A stretch of DNA of 64,000 bases from Bimastos eiseni (taxonomy: Eukaryota > Annelida > Clitellata > Crassiclitellata > Lumbricidae). The stretch is taken from contig OY365809.1 of NCBI GenBank assembly GCA_959347315.1, positions 1,507,212 through 1,571,211 on the forward strand, read 5' to 3'. Every line of letters starts with the position of its first letter. Within the stretch, counting starts at the first letter, position 1. This document shows positions 12,491 through 21,504 of this stretch, one piece after another. A program made the position numbers and the translations under genes. A model generated the notes under the pieces. The model did no database searches. It saw only the letters and a list, made by a program, of their open reading frames with translations, and was not told the origin of the DNA.

Positions 12491-15213
12491 TAGACAGACA
12501 GACAGATAGACAGACAGACTGACAGATGGATAGATAGATAGACAGACAGACAGGTAGACAGACAGACAGGTAGACAGACAGACAGGTAGACAGACAGACA
12601 GGTAGACAGACAGACAGGTAGACAGACAGACAGGTAGACAGACAGACAGACTGACAGATATATTCATAGCCAGAAAGACAAACACGCAGACATAAAGATA
12701 GACATATAGACATAGTGACACATACATACACATACGCAGAGAGACAGACACACAGAGATACACAAATGCACTCAGACACGCATACAAACACAGTCACACA
12801 CGTATACACAGAGAGACAGACATTCAGACAGACACATACACAGACCAACACAGACATACACAGATAGACAGAGAGACACAAACAGCCAAACGGACAAACA
12901 AAGACTCCTAGATTGACAGACAAACAGACCGCATTCGTCGATCGATTCATCCATTAAGTCGCAAATTTGACCAAATATTATTCCCAACGTAATTCGCAAT
13001 GTCATGGAAATAACAAATCATAAAATCAAGGCTCAATATAAATTGCCCTAAAGATAAGAAGATAAGTTGACCTTAATATGAACCGTCCTAAAGAGAGGGG
13101 TTCCTTAAAAATTAATTGTCCTGCAGATATATTGTCCTTTATATAAACTTTCCTTAAGATTGGTTGACACTACTATTTAATAAAAAAGTTTCCCTTATAA
13201 TTATAGATTGTCCTTAATATTGTAACGGTTCAGGGGTACGCCTACCTGGTGTCGGCCTGCTGTAGTGTCTGCCTGTTGTGTACACCTGTCTACTGTGTTC
13301 TTTATACTGTGGTATCTACCTGCTGTAGACGCTTATCTACTATCTACTGTAGTCTATCTACTATCTACTGTAGATATCTACTATCTACTGTATCCTATCT
13401 ACTGTGTATTATCTACTATCTACTGTGTAGTCTCTACTGTCTACTGTCTCCTATCTACTGTGTATCATCTACTATCTACAGCAAATTAGTATAAAAGGAG
13501 TTCGCCTGGAATCGTCGTCGTCGCCTGGAAGATCGGAATCGTCGTCGTCGTCTGGAGATTGTCATAGGGGAGCCTTGTAGATTCGGCTTCGGCCTTGCAG
13601 TCTCGGCTCCTATGAAGCACGAATAGTCGTCGTGGCTTGCGATAGTCGTCGTGGATATAGTCGTCGTAGATTTGCGATAGTCGCCGTCAGCCATTGACGT
13701 AGCATAGTAGTCGCCGTCAGCCATTGACGTAGCATAGTAGTCGCCGTCAGCCATTGACGTAGCATAGTAGTCGCCGTCAGCCATTGACGTAGCGTTGCAG
13801 TTACTCGTTAGTTATCGACGTAGGGCGTATTGAGGGAGTGAGATACGGACTGTTTCCGAATCGGCGCTACAGAAGTATTGTTTTCCGTTGTACATTAAAA
13901 GAGGATTATGGAACAAGCGTGTCTTATTCCAAGCGTCATCCAGAAAGGAGCTATACAAATCTTAAATGGTTAGTCTTCAGCAAACCACTGAAGCCTTACT
14001 CAGCGGACTGCAACTCGGACTACCCCCATATCGGACGGGGCTGCAAGTCGTCATCCTGGTCACTGTCGAATAGGCCCCGTTCCGTTACAATATAAATTGT
14101 CGCAAGGTATGCTCTGCTTTGTAAGAGTTGTCCTTAACATAAGTTGTCCTCAATGGCTTATGAAATGTTTTAAGGATACGTTGTCTCTTGTAAAAATTGT
14201 TTTGATACAACTTGTCGTTTCTAATCTCTATAAACTGTCCAAGGATTACGCTGCCTAAACCGTAGATCAAAGATAAACGTGTAAAATAAACGTTATGTTT
14301 ATTTTCTTACTCCGCCACTGTTCGTACTCTGATAGTGTGAGTCCCAAGCCTAGGCAAAGGAGGAGGGCGACGCTATGTGATGATCTTTGAAGATGTGATG
14401 ATCTTTGAAGATGTGATGATCTTTGAAGATGTGATGATCTTTGAAGATGTGATGATCTTTGAAGATGTGATGATCTTTGAAGATGTGATGATCTTTGAAG
14501 ATGTGATGATCTTTGAAGATTTGATGATATTTGTCATCGCATATTCAGACAGTATCGTTAAACTGCAACTACTACTTCTATAAGCTCTTAGTAACTCTTC
14601 CTCCGCAGCATTGCTAGTCCCAAGCCTGGATAGAGGAGTGGGGCGATGCCAATGATCCTAGTTAAGCTGAAAAATACTACTAGTTACTTACTTTGGCAGC
14701 GACGGATGAGTATGGTTCGTCGAAGATAGCCCAAATCTTAGGCTTAAATGACTGCCACCAGGTCATATCGCCACTCATCATCTTATCCTCCAGTCCGAAC
14801 TTCTTCAGGATATCCTCATTCGACAGCTTATCCGTGTCCAACTCCAATCGGTCGATGATCTGGAGGGTCTCCCTCGTGTCCCTGTGGGTCGTGTAGGTCA
14901 TCCAGCAACAAGGCTCCACCTGGTTGGAGTCCAGTCCCCAGAACTCCAGCTCCTCCTCGAACAGAGGACCACAGACGTCGGTGGGGTAGTGGAGCTTTCC
15001 CGTGCGGTAGTAGTTGAGTATCTGGGCGAAGACCCCTGGGTGGCGGTCGAAGAAGTATTCGTTGAGAACTGGGTCGTAGTTGGCGAGAGCCTCCGTGAGG
15101 CGGGAGAGGCGGGTGGCGGGGATCTTCTTCAGGGTCGCCTTGTAAGTCTCATGTCGGATTCCACCGACGTTGATCGTCACGCGGTTCTCAGTGTCCGACA
15201 TGACTACAGTCAT
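1612..15213 (-). CDS. Shaw: Shaw/Kv3-type voltage-gated potassium channel gene, four coding exons
   Basis: Predicted tetrameric plasma-membrane K+ channel subunit. The joined exons (15213-14692, 9599-9283, 8744-8041, 2207-1612) have phases 0, 2 and 1 that match at every junction and give about 708 residues counted from the second Met (15201). Seen in order: T1 domain with HX5CX20CC (H71, C77, C98, C99), S1 after residue 171, an S1-S2 loop with NTT and NCS glycosylation sites, S2, S3, S4, pore with TVGYGD (394-399), S6 with PVPV (425-428), KLPKKRRR after S6, and a proline-rich tail. The zinc motif and the post-S6 sequence are typical of Shaw/Kv3 rather than Shaker. Introns are about 5.1, 0.54 and 5.8 kb. 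Odd points: Thr265 and Ser318 in the voltage sensor. The family is certain; the last exon is inferred from phase and composition. Confidence 0.9.
2208..3993. other. Distal part of Shaw intron 3: nothing recognised except a short microsatellite
   Basis: Holds (TG)n(AG)n at 2541-2584 and an AG run near 3945. ORFs at 2733-3098 (minus) and 3753-3944 (plus) have no recognisable family and no supporting splice context, so they are not called. Confidence 0.6.
3994..4290. repeat. 81-bp tandem repeat, about 3.5 copies
   Basis: Copies start near 3994, 4083, 4164 and 4245, each with GGGAAGGTGCAGACGCCAGG followed by an ACTATT..CCAAAG segment and GAAGAGGGAAAGG. Confidence 0.85.
4431..4640 (+). pseudogene. 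LINE reverse transcriptase 3' fragment (plus strand)
   Basis: Translates as [20 protein letters not shown], then a degenerate stretch with stops and [22 protein letters not shown] and the LWNS motif are typical of the C-terminal part of CR1/L2-like non-LTR retrotransposon ORF2. 5'-truncated and interrupted by stops. Confidence 0.7.
4795..5052 (-). pseudogene. LINE ORF2 C-terminal fragment (minus strand)
   Basis: The open frame contains [14 protein letters not shown], the RLWN(D/S)LP motif found at the end of many LINE ORF2 proteins. It lies tail-to-tail with the plus-strand fragment at 4431-4640. Confidence 0.55.
5735..5870 (-). mobile_element. LINE 3'-end copy (GCGCTATAAA-tail family)
   Basis: Reads on the plus strand as TTTATAGCGCCTCTG..., AAACGCCTTTGAA, GAGAAGCCAGCCATTAG. 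The same segment recurs at 44950-45110, 50098-50190, 61062-61376 and 62628-62735. In the 61-kb copy the minus strand still encodes GPSTWNDLPPSLG. Confidence 0.65.
6100..6350. repeat. TG-rich imperfect microsatellite
   Basis: Alternating GTGTGY tracts with interruptions. The Cys/Val-rich and His/Thr-rich ORFs across it are repeat artefacts. Confidence 0.8.
6790..7260. repeat. Polypyrimidine tract in Shaw intron 3
   Basis: About 470 bases of almost unbroken C/T on the plus strand (CTCCTCTTC-type), purine on the gene's sense strand. Weaker CT runs follow at 7390-7500. Confidence 0.8.
7531..7600. repeat. Short interspersed repeat, CTGGTGCCCTG family
   Basis: Shares AATAAGCTGGTGCCCTG and GTGGCGYTTTAG..TTTGGAG with copies at 56223-56280, 59019-59092 and 62324-62395. 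Probably the tail of a SINE or LINE. Confidence 0.6.
7725..7985. repeat. Decamer repeat TACTCTATTG
   Basis: Seven near-perfect 10-bp units at 7741-7810, followed by degenerate TACTGTACTC variants. It overlaps the read-through end of exon 3, so a short channel isoform would have a C-terminus drawn from it. Confidence 0.8.
8041..8744 (-). CDS. Shaw: Shaw channel exon 3 (S3-S6, pore)
   Basis: The acceptor after ...CTGTTAAAG supplies the third base of the split Arg276 and continues [12 protein letters not shown] (S3). S4 reads [13 protein letters not shown], with only three basic residues before the His and Ser318 in place of the arginine found in Shaw. S5, pore helix, TVGYGD filter, MAPKTY and S6 with PVPVIVSNF are all intact, then [13 protein letters not shown]. 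The proposed donor is ATAG|GTAATG at 8040. If it is not used the frame stays open to a TAG at 7964, adding about 24 residues derived partly from a simple repeat, so a short C-terminal isoform is possible. Confidence 0.9.
9131..9172 (+). repeat. LINE-type 3' tail with (TGAA)n
   Basis: AATGGCGCTATATAAATGCT followed by AATGAATGAATGAATAG, the typical end of a CR1/L2-like copy, in Shaw intron 2. Confidence 0.5.
9283..9599 (-). CDS. Shaw: Shaw channel exon 2 (S1, S1-S2 loop, S2)
   Basis: The acceptor reads ...CCTAATCCAG|GCAGTG and the donor CCCAACAG|GTTCAG, so the exon runs from phase 0 to phase 2. It encodes S1 ([20 protein letters not shown]), an extracellular loop of about 55 residues with N203 (NTT) and N217 (NCS) sequons, and S2 ([19 protein letters not shown]) followed by APNR. 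S2 keeps the outer Glu (E255) and the Phe of the charge-transfer centre (F262), but codon ACG gives Thr265 where Kv channels normally have Glu (Shaker E293). Reading past the donor gives unrelated residues, which supports the splice site. Confidence 0.88.
9655..10280. repeat. Purine-rich GA / GACAGA microsatellite complex
   Basis: AGG/AAG runs at 9655-9730, (GA)n near 9940, (GACAGA)n and (GGGACAGAGACA)n at 9980-10170, then AGG again. Lies in Shaw intron 1. Confidence 0.85.
11040..12660. repeat. 1.6-kb GACA/GATA satellite with higher-order repeats
   Basis: Tetranucleotide GACA/GATA array whose variants (GGTA, GACT, GATG) recur in order, giving compound units of 52, 56 or more bases, each marked by GACTGACAGATGGATAGATA. 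Roughly 25 or more marker copies. The 619- and 664-codon ORFs on the minus strand are artefacts of it. Weaker CACA/GACA repeats continue to about 12920. Confidence 0.95.
13217..14093 (+). mobile_element. Probable solo LTR (869 bp) with TATA box
   Basis: The segment 13221-14089 starts TGTAACGG and ends CCGTTACA, a perfect 8-bp terminal inverted repeat with TG..CA ends, flanked by ATAT on both sides (13217-13220, 14090-14093). A TATAAAAGG box lies near 13490. Inside are a TATCTACTGT-type repeat (about 13315-13480) and a 30-bp repeat. No internal gag/pol region is present. The ends suggest a Ty3/Gypsy-like LTR; strand is chosen from the TATA box. Confidence 0.6.
13681..13800. repeat. 30-bp minisatellite, four copies, inside the solo LTR
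   Basis: Four nearly identical units of TCGCCGTCAGCCATTGACGT plus AGCATAGTAG, preceded by degenerate TAGTCGTCGT variants. Confidence 0.9.
14305..14576 (+). repeat. SINE-like repeat copy (CAGTCCCAAGCCTGG family) with internal 18-bp array
   Basis: Head CTCCGCCACTGTTCG, core AGTCCCAAGCCTAGG, GGAGGGCGACGCTA, then eight 18-bp units of GTGATGATCTTTGAAGAT, then the family's tail GTTAAACTGCAACTACTA. The array sits where other copies have a single AATGATCTT. Confidence 0.8.
14593..14690 (+). repeat. SINE-like repeat copy abutting the Shaw exon 1 donor
   Basis: Contains CTCCGCAGCATTG, AGTCCCAAGCCTGGATAGAGG and GGGGCGATGCCAATGATC, head-to-tail with the copy at 14305-14576. Confidence 0.65.
14692..15213 (-). 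CDS. Shaw: Shaw channel exon 1 (T1 tetramerisation domain)
   Basis: Encodes the start and T1/BTB domain, including [19 protein letters not shown] and the Zn-binding HX5CX20CC that staples subunits of non-Shaker Kv channels. It ends after PYSSVAAK at a donor reading AAA|GTAAGT, phase 0. Two in-frame ATGs are possible, 15213 and 15201. I prefer 15201 (MSDTENRV) because Shaw-type proteins begin shortly before NVGG, but 15213 cannot be excluded. ATG 15213 overlaps by one base the stop of an upstream ORF (TGATG). A SINE-like repeat lies in the intron close to the donor. Confidence 0.92.
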
Positions 15214-15334
15214 CAGTCGACATCCGAGATCACCTGCGACACAGGCAACAGAACCATCGTCGTCGTCATAGTCGTCATCGCCACCACCATCGCCATCACC
15301 GTCACCGTCGCCGCGGCCGCCGACGTCGACATCG

Positions 15335-15420
<86 letters not shown>

Positions 15421-15461
15421 GCACCCGAGTCACCCAGCCGGTAGACCAGCTTGCTATGCAC
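15213..15461 (-). CDS. Upstream ORF with 27 consecutive ATG codons, overlapping the channel start
   Basis: An 82-codon ORF begins at ATG 15461 and contains a run of 27 ATG codons (CAT on the plus strand, 15336-15416), an Ala/Thr/Val/Met-rich stretch, and stops at TGA 15215-15213. That stop shares its A with ATG 15213 of the channel (TGATG). It is unlikely to be a conserved protein, but if transcribed it would place many start codons in one frame that all terminate at the channel start. Whether the 5' UTR includes it is unknown. Confidence 0.35.
15336..15416. repeat. (CAT)27 microsatellite
   Basis: Uninterrupted 81 bases of CAT on the plus strand, ATG on the channel's sense strand, 120 bases upstream of the channel start. 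Confidence 0.97.
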
Positions 15462-15859
15462 AACAATAGTCAGGGCGAATGACAGTTAAGGCATGGATAA
15501 GAGTGCTGTGGTGGTAACGTAACGTCAGTGGTAAGATGGTAAGAGAGCGGCAAACAATTCTGAGGTAAGGCTGGTGAATGTGCATTGCAAAGGTGAGTTC
15601 CTCGTAGAAAAAGTTTATTGCTGGAACTCATAGGCAAGGGCTGCGAGATTTATTTTGGTAAGCTGTTGGCGCGTGCCCAGCCAGATGAATTGGGTCTTGG
15701 ATTGGTTGAGTTGTGATATATTCGTTTATTGTAACACATGTTGACAGATCGCAACATGTTACAGGAAACAGTGGAAATACAACAAGATATAAATAACAAA
15801 AAAGGAGGAAAATAAAATGTTGCAAGCGGTTCGACGACATCCAAGTCCCAAGGACATCC

Positions 15860-16260
15860 GGCGCCTGGCTCATGGACCGGGCAATAGAAGCGGCCTCAGA
15901 CGCCAGGCGGTGCATGCACAATGAATGCCTGGTCATCATCAGCGTAAGACTCGCCTAGGTCGGACGTGTAAATGGTATAAAGCAAAATGATCCCTGGGGC
16001 AAACAAAAAGAGGCAGGTAGGTACCCATGGAGATCTAGCAGGCCCGTAGACAACTGAGAAGGAACGATCATGCAAGAAATAGCCAAGCCAATGAAGGAAG
16101 TAACCAGAAAGGCCATATGAGACACAGAGCGCCTAAGGAGAATATCGTCGTTCATAATATCAAAAGCGGAACTGCCAAGAGATACATCTATAGATGGCCC
16201 CATATATATCCGATAGTAGGGGAATCAGAATGGTATCAGAAGAGTGGTCCCTGCTAAACC
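15860..16260 (-). pseudogene. LINE reverse transcriptase fragment
   Basis: The minus strand encodes SLGSSAFDIMNDDILLRR (cf. LDLSAAFDTIDHDILL), PQGSFCFIPF (cf. PQGSVLGPILF), YTSDLGE and YADDDQ (cf. YADDTQ). These are RT blocks of CR1/L2-like LINEs in the right order, with an internal deletion before YADD and no complete ORF. Confidence 0.7.
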
Positions 16261-17417
16261 CGATTGATAAATATAGTCACATAAATACAAATATAATTTT
16301 ATTCGTATAAATACAAACGTGACCTTTATATTCTACGTAAGGTGCATCAGTTTATACGTTGAGTTGAACAGGTGTTTGGCAGGCTTTCCTTGCATAGGCC
16401 TTCAGTTAATTAGTTAGTCGGCTACAATTACACGCTGCACGTGTGGCATAAGAAATAAACTGCTGTCGTATGATTTGAAATTAATACAGTATAATTTTTA
16501 AATGGCTGGTTGTGGTGACAGAGTATAAAAGATTGAGTCGAAGTCTATTACTGGTTTCTTCTGTTTTAAATGAAGAAGCATTTAATAACTTTAATAATTG
16601 TCAATGTCATTCATGCCTAATTGATAGCCACCCACTATACCAGAAGTTAGTTATTTATAAGTTGTAGTTGCTTATGCGGCGCCCTGAATGGCTTCAAGAG
16701 GCCAGTGAAAATGAAGAACACGTAAGCCTACATGACAAAATCACTGGCCTACTTGCAATGCCATTTGTTCATAGCCTAACTAGGCTCATCATTTGTCAAT
16801 ATGAACAAACATGCATGCGATTATTCGGTATGATTATCCATAATAAAGAGTGCTAATACAGTTAATAATTGTCAATATAATTTATATTCTTGTTTGCTTT
16901 GATCAGCCTGCAGTTTCGAGAAAAATAATTTTGTTATGGCGACTCGTGGTGTCAGAAATGTTGGACAGCACAGAATAGAGAAAGAAAAATGAGTTAGACT
17001 ACAGTTACCGAGAATAAGACAGGCGACAAAGCAACGCATTATATTTCATTAACTAATTCATGTGCTCAAAAATGTATACAGTGCATTTTCAATGCAAATG
17101 CTCAAAGGAGTTCTTAACTCCAGCCCGGACAAAAGGTGAGTTTTCAAACTAACACAAAAGGTAGGCCTACAACAGCACTGGGCTTTCCATACCGGCTGAC
17201 AAAGGTCCTAGATTTAAATCTACGGAAAACGCAAAGGAATAAGAGCATTTATAGTAGTCATAACCATTCATGATGTTATTAGGAATAAATTCTACTATAC
17301 ATGATAAACACGGAGGATACAAGTGGCGTCAATCATTACAGATATAGACCACCTCAATAACGTGTAGAGGACTGCCTATATAAACCCAATTAAGAAGCCA
17401 TAAATCAATGATGAATA
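16261..17417. other. AT-rich intergenic stretch, nothing recognised
   Basis: No repeat family, RNA or coding signal could be supported. A short plus ORF at 16668-16856 has no recognisable domain. Confidence 0.5.
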
Positions 17418-19002
17418 TATAGGGTGACTCGATAGGTCGAGAACGATTTTGAATGCAGACAAATATATGTTATACACAATATAATATGGAAAGTTGTATA
17501 CTGAAGGATAGGTTGTTCAAATGAGAATGTTAGGGGAAAAAATTAGATCACTAGCTCACTTATTAAAATTGTAACGCCAATATCCGTGACGTCATCAAAT
17601 TCGTGCCAAGCAAACGTAAACAAGCAGCATTATCATTGACCAGTGAATACGTCGATCAGGCAATGGCGGCCTTAAATGAATCGCAAATTAGGGCTCAAGC
17701 TATTACATTATTGGAAGAAAAGTACAGTTACAGTGTTACAGGAAAGAAATTGGGTCGTTCTCAATCGTGGATTAGCAAGTGGGCCAAACGCTACAAACAG
17801 AGTCCAAACGAGACGCTGCGGAATCGATATCACGGTGGTAGAAAGTCCGTGCTGACTGCTGCCGCTCAAAAACTGATCAAACAGTCTAAATATAGGCGAG
17901 GACAGAGTTTGCGAAAATTAGAACGTCGGTTAAAAGACAAACGCCTTGCTGGAAGCAAAGAGACAATCAGGTGTTACATGCAGACGACGCTGAAATGGAA
18001 GAGTTTCAAGAGACAAAAAGTCCCAAAGTTAACTGATGCTTACAAAGTTCGCCGAGTAAACTTCGCGAAGAAGTTTAAGGATATTGATTGGTCGCGTGTT
18101 ATGTTCAGTGATGAATCGCCCTTCAAACTCTACCACGTACCTAACATTAAGAACGACGTTGTGTGGGGATCACAAGAAAGTTCTGTTCCGTGCGCTCCAC
18201 AGGTGAAGTTCAGTCCCTCAGTTCTGGTGTGGGGAGGCATGACATCTCTTGGATTAACAAAAAACATCATATCATTCCAGATAAAACTTCAGTCACTTCG
18301 AGTTATTACATTAATGAGATACTGGAGAAAGAGGTCAAACCCGCATTCCAGCGAACTGTAGTCTGCGCTCAGTTAACAGCCACAAAAATGTTTCATAATA
18401 ACGGCGAAGGATTATTTCAACAAGACGGTGCACGTGCACACACATCAAAAGCCTCAGTCGAATGGTTGAACAAAAATATCACTGGATACATCTCACCTGG
18501 GGACTGGCCACTTAATTCGCCGGATTTGCCACCAATAGAAAATGTTTGGAGTATTATGGCGGCAACTGTTTATGCCGATCCCGAACCCCAGACATTGAAC
18601 ACCTTAAAACGTCGGCTTCGTAAGGCATGGACATCGATACCTCTGACAACTCTGAAAATCTAATTGGCTCGATGCCTAATCGACTTGAGGCTGTAATAAA
18701 GAGTAAAGGGAACATTATTAAATACTAAATGATATTTTGTATTAATTAATTATGTGTGGATTAACAATGATGGTCGTATAATATTGTTTTCGGCGTAACT
18801 GGGCGTTTGCTTGGCACGAATTTGATGACGTCACGGATATTGGCGTTACAATTTTAATAAGTGAGCTAGTGATCTAATTTTTTCCCCTAACATTCTCATT
18901 TGAACAACCTATCCTCCCGTATACAACTTTCCATATTATACTGTGTATAACATATATTTGTCTGCATTCAAAATCGTTCTCGACCTATCGAGTCACCCTA
19001 TA
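17418..19002 (+). mobile_element. Tc1/mariner-like transposon with 199-bp inverted repeats
   Basis: Ends TATAGGGTGACTCG at both sides. Inverted repeats run 17418-17616 and 18804-19002 and are nearly identical. TATA at each end fits a TA target duplication. Between them lies one transposase gene reading plus. Element length 1585 bp. Confidence 0.9.
17603..18728 (+). pseudogene. Tc1-like transposase, DD37E type, two frameshifts
   Basis: Cut-and-paste transposase. Visible: N-terminal helix-turn-helix (GKKLGRSQSWISKWAKRY), first catalytic Asp in FSDESPFKLY, second in LFQQDGARAHTS, catalytic Glu in PPIENVWS. I count 37 residues between the second Asp and the Glu, so DD37E rather than DD34E. The frame breaks in an A-run near 18260 (TSLGLTK then HHIIPDKTSV in another frame) and again near 18640, after which SMPNRLEAVIKSKG continues to TAA at 18728. 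The open frame begins inside the left inverted repeat with GTG; the first ATG is 17663. Inactive as read. A polyadenylation-like AATAAA follows near 18694. Confidence 0.88.
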
Positions 19003-19094
19003 TTAAAGTAGTCACAAACAATTCGTTTTGTTTTGAACATTTCTTGATGGAAACATTAATGCAACTATTGTTATACAGTGTTGCATGCAAGACA

Positions 19095-19545
19095 TGAAAC
19101 TTCAAGACCAAGACGAGACCGAGACAGTAAGGTACCAAGACCGAGACTGAGACACTAGGTTCAAGACAGTACGAGACAGTAAAAGACAGGTGATCCTATA
19201 TAAAATGCTGTAAAAAGCTAATGTATCAGTTTTCTGGAATAATGTTCATTTGTAATTTCAATATGAAACTTATAATGTATATAGCACAAATTCCTGAGAA
19301 CAGTTTTTATATTGCCGCGCAAGATTTTAAGACAGTTCACGCGAAACTTATCGAGACCGCTTGTTCGAGACAGAACAAGACATTCACTTCAAGACAGTTT
19401 CTAAAAATTCGAGACACTACCTCGAGACCGAGACCGAGACAGCAGGCTTCCGAGACCTAGACTGAGACACTAAAAAACTATCTCGAGACGTCTCGAGACC
19501 GAGACACTGTCTCGAGACCGAGACACTGTCTCGAGACCATACAAT
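19095..19545. repeat. Degenerate GAGAC(C) repeat
   Basis: Clusters of CGAGACCGAGACACTGTCTC at 19095-19190 and 19340-19540. The units are partly self-complementary. Confidence 0.75.
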
Positions 19546-20534
19546 TCTGTTGTTACATTTGCATGAGATACAATATCACATGTATTATTGATGTTGTTAA
19601 CTCCATTATTATTTATGTTGTAAAACAATGAACACTAGGCCTAACGACAGTTTAAAGTTCAGACACTTTTAAATGTTGTCTTTCGTACGTTATGAATTTA
19701 TTTTCACTGTACTGTACTGTAAATGTTTCAAATTGTCGTCAACGGCCATAGTTGTCATATGACGACGTTAAACTGTGGATTAATAACAGAAATGTATCAG
19801 TCATCATCAGTGTAATTCTCATGTTACGTACATCTACAGTTCTGCAGTGTATTAAGCATAATAGTTAATAATGACGGTCTCGCATTAATTGATCCCCGTC
19901 AATTGGTCACCTAGTCAATTGTTCCCCTCAAATCTCTAGGCTGCGCGTCACAGACTTGTAGCTGATACTGCTAGTAAGCAGAAAATAGAATCCTAGAAAC
20001 AGAAAAATTGAATCCTATTGCTGACAAATTTTGTCTATTTGCAATTTCTGTTAGTGCCATCATAGCTATAGTTGGTATATTTGTCAAGAGTATTTTCAAT
20101 ACGAGAATCTCTTGACCTTGTTTAAATTTGATATTATTGTTCATACATTATGTAAGCTACTATGCACTTGCTGGTAGTCTAATAAAGAATATTCTTACTT
20201 ACTTACTTACGTATTTATTCAAATGATTGATTTTACAGATTAGCAAAATAACATTACAAAATAACAAATTAACGCCCAGTCTTAGTGTTACTCCGCGCCG
20301 TTAGTACTTACGGCCGTTCGGTGACTCCTTTATATCTCAGAGCAATGGCTGATTTATCCCATGCATAGAAGTCTATGCTTAGGACTTTATGCTGATAAAC
20401 TAATCATTATCATGACTCTCAATTACGCTTTTGTATTTTTTATCATTTTTACTTTTCGTGCTCTTTTACATCGTTCTTTTAATGAACGGAGAAGGTCGCA
20501 AGTGGAACATGAATGTTGTATTAATTGGGCTGGG

Positions 20535-21470
20535 ATCAATATCAGGGGATCAGTTGACGAAGGGATCAAGTGATCAGAGGATCAACTGACGGGGGATCAA
20601 CTGACGGTGATCAACTGACGGGGGATCAACTGACGGGGATCAACTGACGGGGATCAACTGACGGGGGATCAACTGACGGGGGATCAACTGACGGGGATCA
20701 ACTGACGGGGATCAACTGACGGGGATCAACTGACGGGGATCAACTGACGGGGATCAACTGACGGGGGATCAACTGACGGTGATCAACTGACGGGGATCAA
20801 CTGACGGGGATCAACTGACGGGGATCAACTGACGGGGATCAACTGACGGGGATCAACTGACGGGGATCAACTGACGGGGGATCAACTGACGGGGGATCAA
20901 CTGACGGGGATCAACTGACGGGGATCAACTGACGGGGGATCAACTGACGGGGATCAACTGACGGGGATCAACTGACGGGGATCAACTGACGGGGGATCAA
21001 CTGACGGTGATCAACTGACGGGGATCAACTGACGGGGATCAACTGATGGGGATCAACTGACGGGGATCAACTGACGGGGATCAACTGACGGTGATCAACT
21101 GACGGGGATCAACTGATGGGGATCAACTGATGGGGATCAACTGACGGGGGATCAACTGACGGGGATCAACTGACGGGGATCAACTGACGGGGATCAACTG
21201 ACGGGGATCAACTGACGGGGGATCAACTGACGGGGGATCAACTGACGGGGATCAACTGACGGGGATCAACTGACGGGGATCAACTGACGGGGGATCAACT
21301 GACGGGGATCAACTGACGGGGATCAACTGACGGGGATCAACTGACGGGGATCAACTGACGGGGATCAACTGACGGGGGATCAACTGACGGTGATCAACTG
21401 ACGGGGATCAACTGACGGGGGATCAACTGACGGGGATCAACTGACGGGGATCAACTGACGGGTGATCAAA
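20535..21470 (+). repeat. 14/15-bp minisatellite GATCAACTGACGGG(G), about 63 copies
   Basis: Near-perfect units, mostly 14 bp with interspersed 15-bp units (extra G), a few GGT and GATGGG variants. A degenerate inverted piece (TTGATCCCCGTCAATTGG) lies at 19886-19930. Confidence 0.97.
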
Positions 21471-21504
21471 AGACGTAGAACCATAATGACAATGATCAAT
21501 ATAA

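Noticed and set aside
10928..12950. ORFs of 619 and 664 codons on the minus strand (Cys/Leu/Ser/Val-rich)
   Set aside because: Pure translation of the GACA/GATA satellite; a stop-free tetranucleotide repeat opens long frames by itself.
13681..13800. Regular 30-bp repeats resembling a CRISPR array; also 23012-23150
   Set aside because: Units are adjacent with no unique spacers, and the DNA is from an animal.
14310..14375. Hammerhead ribozyme in the CAGTCCCAAGCCTGG repeat
   Set aside because: The TCTGATAG and AGTCCCAAGC strings recalled one, but CTGATGA and a following GAAA with a stem II are missing in all copies.
16668..16856. Plus ORF that looked faintly like a transposase fragment
   Set aside because: No motif strong enough to name a family; too short.
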